NCBI GenBank assembly: GCA_030532365.1
Contig: JAUNLH010000003.1
Span: 17,613 to 81,612 of the forward strand
Reading direction: 5' to 3'
DNA length: 64,000 nt
Source: Porphyromonas sp.
GTDB lineage: Bacteria > Bacteroidota > Bacteroidia > Bacteroidales > Porphyromonadaceae
In this document: positions 63,523 to 64,000 of the stretch, one piece after another
How positions within the stretch are numbered: position 1 is the first letter of the stretch
Layout: every line of letters starts with the position of its first letter
The notes under the pieces: generated by a model
Told to the model about the DNA's origin: nothing
Databases searched by the model: none
The model's input: only the letters and a program-made list of their open reading frames with translations
Made by a program: the position numbers and the translations under genes

Positions 63523-63560
63523 AACCGTCCCCCGCCTCAGTACTCCGTATTGGGGCGGTT
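63523..63560. other. Hairpin between phage remnant and small ORF
   Basis: AACCG-T-CCCC (63523-63532) pairs with GGGGCGGTT (63552-63560), one bulge, loop of 19 nt. It is followed by GTATTTTATA on the plus strand, so a weak terminator is possible. Confidence 0.35.
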
Positions 63561-63615
63561 GTATTTTATACCTCAAAAACATTCTCCGGTTCAACAGAGT
63601 AGTAATTATAATCGC

Positions 63616-63685
63616 AAAACGAAATGTTCGTGGGAGTAAAACGATTGGTTCTTGTTTTAACATTTAAGAAGTAAAACGATTGGTT
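63616..63685. repeat. Iteron-like direct repeats
   Basis: AGTAAAACGATTGGTT occurs exactly at 63635-63650 and 63670-63685 (35 bp apart), and a degenerate third copy (AAAACGAAATGTTC) begins at 63616. They precede the terminator at 63691 and the small ORF at 63739. Possibly operator or replication/transposition-related sites of the decayed element. Confidence 0.6.
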
Positions 63686-63690
63686 TCTGT

Positions 63691-63718
63691 AGAGAGGCAC
63701 GCACACCTCTCTTTTTTT
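63691..63718 (+). terminator. Rho-independent terminator/attenuator
   Basis: AGAGAGG (63691-63697) / CCTCTCT (63706-63712) with an 8-nt loop and TTTTTTT. It ends 20 nt before the ATG of the next ORF, so it could be an attenuator of that gene or end a short transcript from the iteron region. Confidence 0.8.
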
Positions 63719-63738
63719 GTTTTGTGCAGGTTTGCAGT

Positions 63739-63930
63739 ATGGATAGAAAAGCGAACACACAAGAAGGCAATGTAGAGTTTGTTAATAGCTTCGATACCTA
63801 CAAAGAGGCAATTGACTTCGCTATTAAGGAGGCTATTAAAGAAACTGAGGAGTACCTAAGGGCACATCGAATGTATGAGTACAGCGATGACAAAGAAGAG
63901 GAGGATGCTACAAAGCACCCTCCTCAGTAG
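63739..63930 (+). CDS. Small acidic helical protein, unknown
   Basis: 63-aa protein (MDRKANTQEGNVEFVNSFDT start) with a charged amphipathic helix (TYKEAIDFAIKEAIKETEEY) and an acidic tail. I do not recognise a family. A start at 63724 would add five residues. It sits next to phage remnants and iteron-like repeats and may belong to the same element. Beyond it, 63931-64000 holds no gene I can support. Confidence 0.45.
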   Translation: MDRKANTQEGNVEFVNSFDTYKEAIDFAIKEAIKETEEYLRAHRMYEYSDDKEEEDATKHPPQ

Positions 63931-64000
63931 ATTGTCTGCGGTATGGTTTCTCTTATGGTTGGTTGGATAGGTCTACGAATGAGGTGGTAAATGTCATGCG

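Noticed and set aside
63448..63639. 63-codon plus-strand frame over the phage remnant and hairpin
   Set aside because: Low-complexity leucine run antisense to the remnant, spanning the hairpin and iteron region; no family and no promoter.

Overview
The window looks like a chromosomal segment of a Bacteroidales bacterium, most likely Porphyromonas (asaccharolytica/uenonis-like; genus-level inference). The basis is: (i) promoters with the Bacteroidetes -7 box TAnnTTTG, several with a TTG 20 bp upstream, and almost no Shine-Dalgarno sites; (ii) lineage families such as DUF6242, DUF4301, DUF1573, DUF4199, a CusA-TolC fusion and NlpE-META; (iii) dispersed arrays of a 23-bp palindromic minisatellite whose period matches, as I recall it, the BrickBuilt MITEs of P. 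gingivalis. Almost all of the window is a dense, ordinary core chromosome. No rRNA, tRNA, CRISPR array or intact mobile element was seen.

Layout. 1-4344 (minus): DUF6242 lipoprotein, uppS, bamA (cut by the window edge), an envelope biogenesis operon. 4552-6976 (minus): NMT1/taurine-type ABC importer. 7389-8723 (plus): hemerythrin-like protein with apparently lost iron ligands plus a LuxR-type regulator with a pseudo-receiver. 8736-14056 (minus): tsaE, a TPR-like protein, a thioredoxin-like lipoprotein and comM. 14502-14978: smpB, convergent with tig across a strong terminator. 16581-20490 (minus): DUF4301, aminopeptidase P, gamma-carbonic-anhydrase-like protein. 21075-25380 (plus): typA, a two-domain glycosyltransferase, trmN6. 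25427-30119 (minus): ppk1, ribE, nitroreductase, hisS. 30273-31454: C45-like N-terminal-nucleophile hydrolase. 31451-34371 (minus): queA and a MATE transporter fused to a FolK/HPPK-like domain.

34964-35158: rpsU with a structured 3' region. 35522-41000 (plus): DUF1573, then a tightly overlapped run of DUF4199, dolichyl-phosphate-mannose-synthase-like GT2, apbE, an AlkD-like protein, ung and asd. 41029-42205: PspC and NlpE-META lipoprotein. 42633-46178: outer-membrane barrel, TPR protein, lptC. 46403-55754: corC, aspS, GH2 beta-mannosidase, cutC, comB, glucosaminidase-LysM and an anSME-like radical SAM enzyme, mostly joined by 4-nt ATGA overlaps. 55729-57265 (minus): YicG-type channel and panB. 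57569-63060 (plus): CusA-TolC fusion and CusB-like adaptor. 63083-63458 (minus): decayed phage structural genes, followed by iteron-like repeats and a small ORF.

The points most worth a second look are the MATE-HPPK fusion, the 23-bp repeat family (four of five intergenic copies lie between divergent genes, and one further pair of units is embedded in the radical SAM coding sequence), the ligand-less hemerythrin/pseudo-receiver pair with a dyad over its promoter, a strong AGGAGGTG in the rpsU 3' region of a genome that otherwise avoids such signals, and the frameshifted phage remnant at the right edge.
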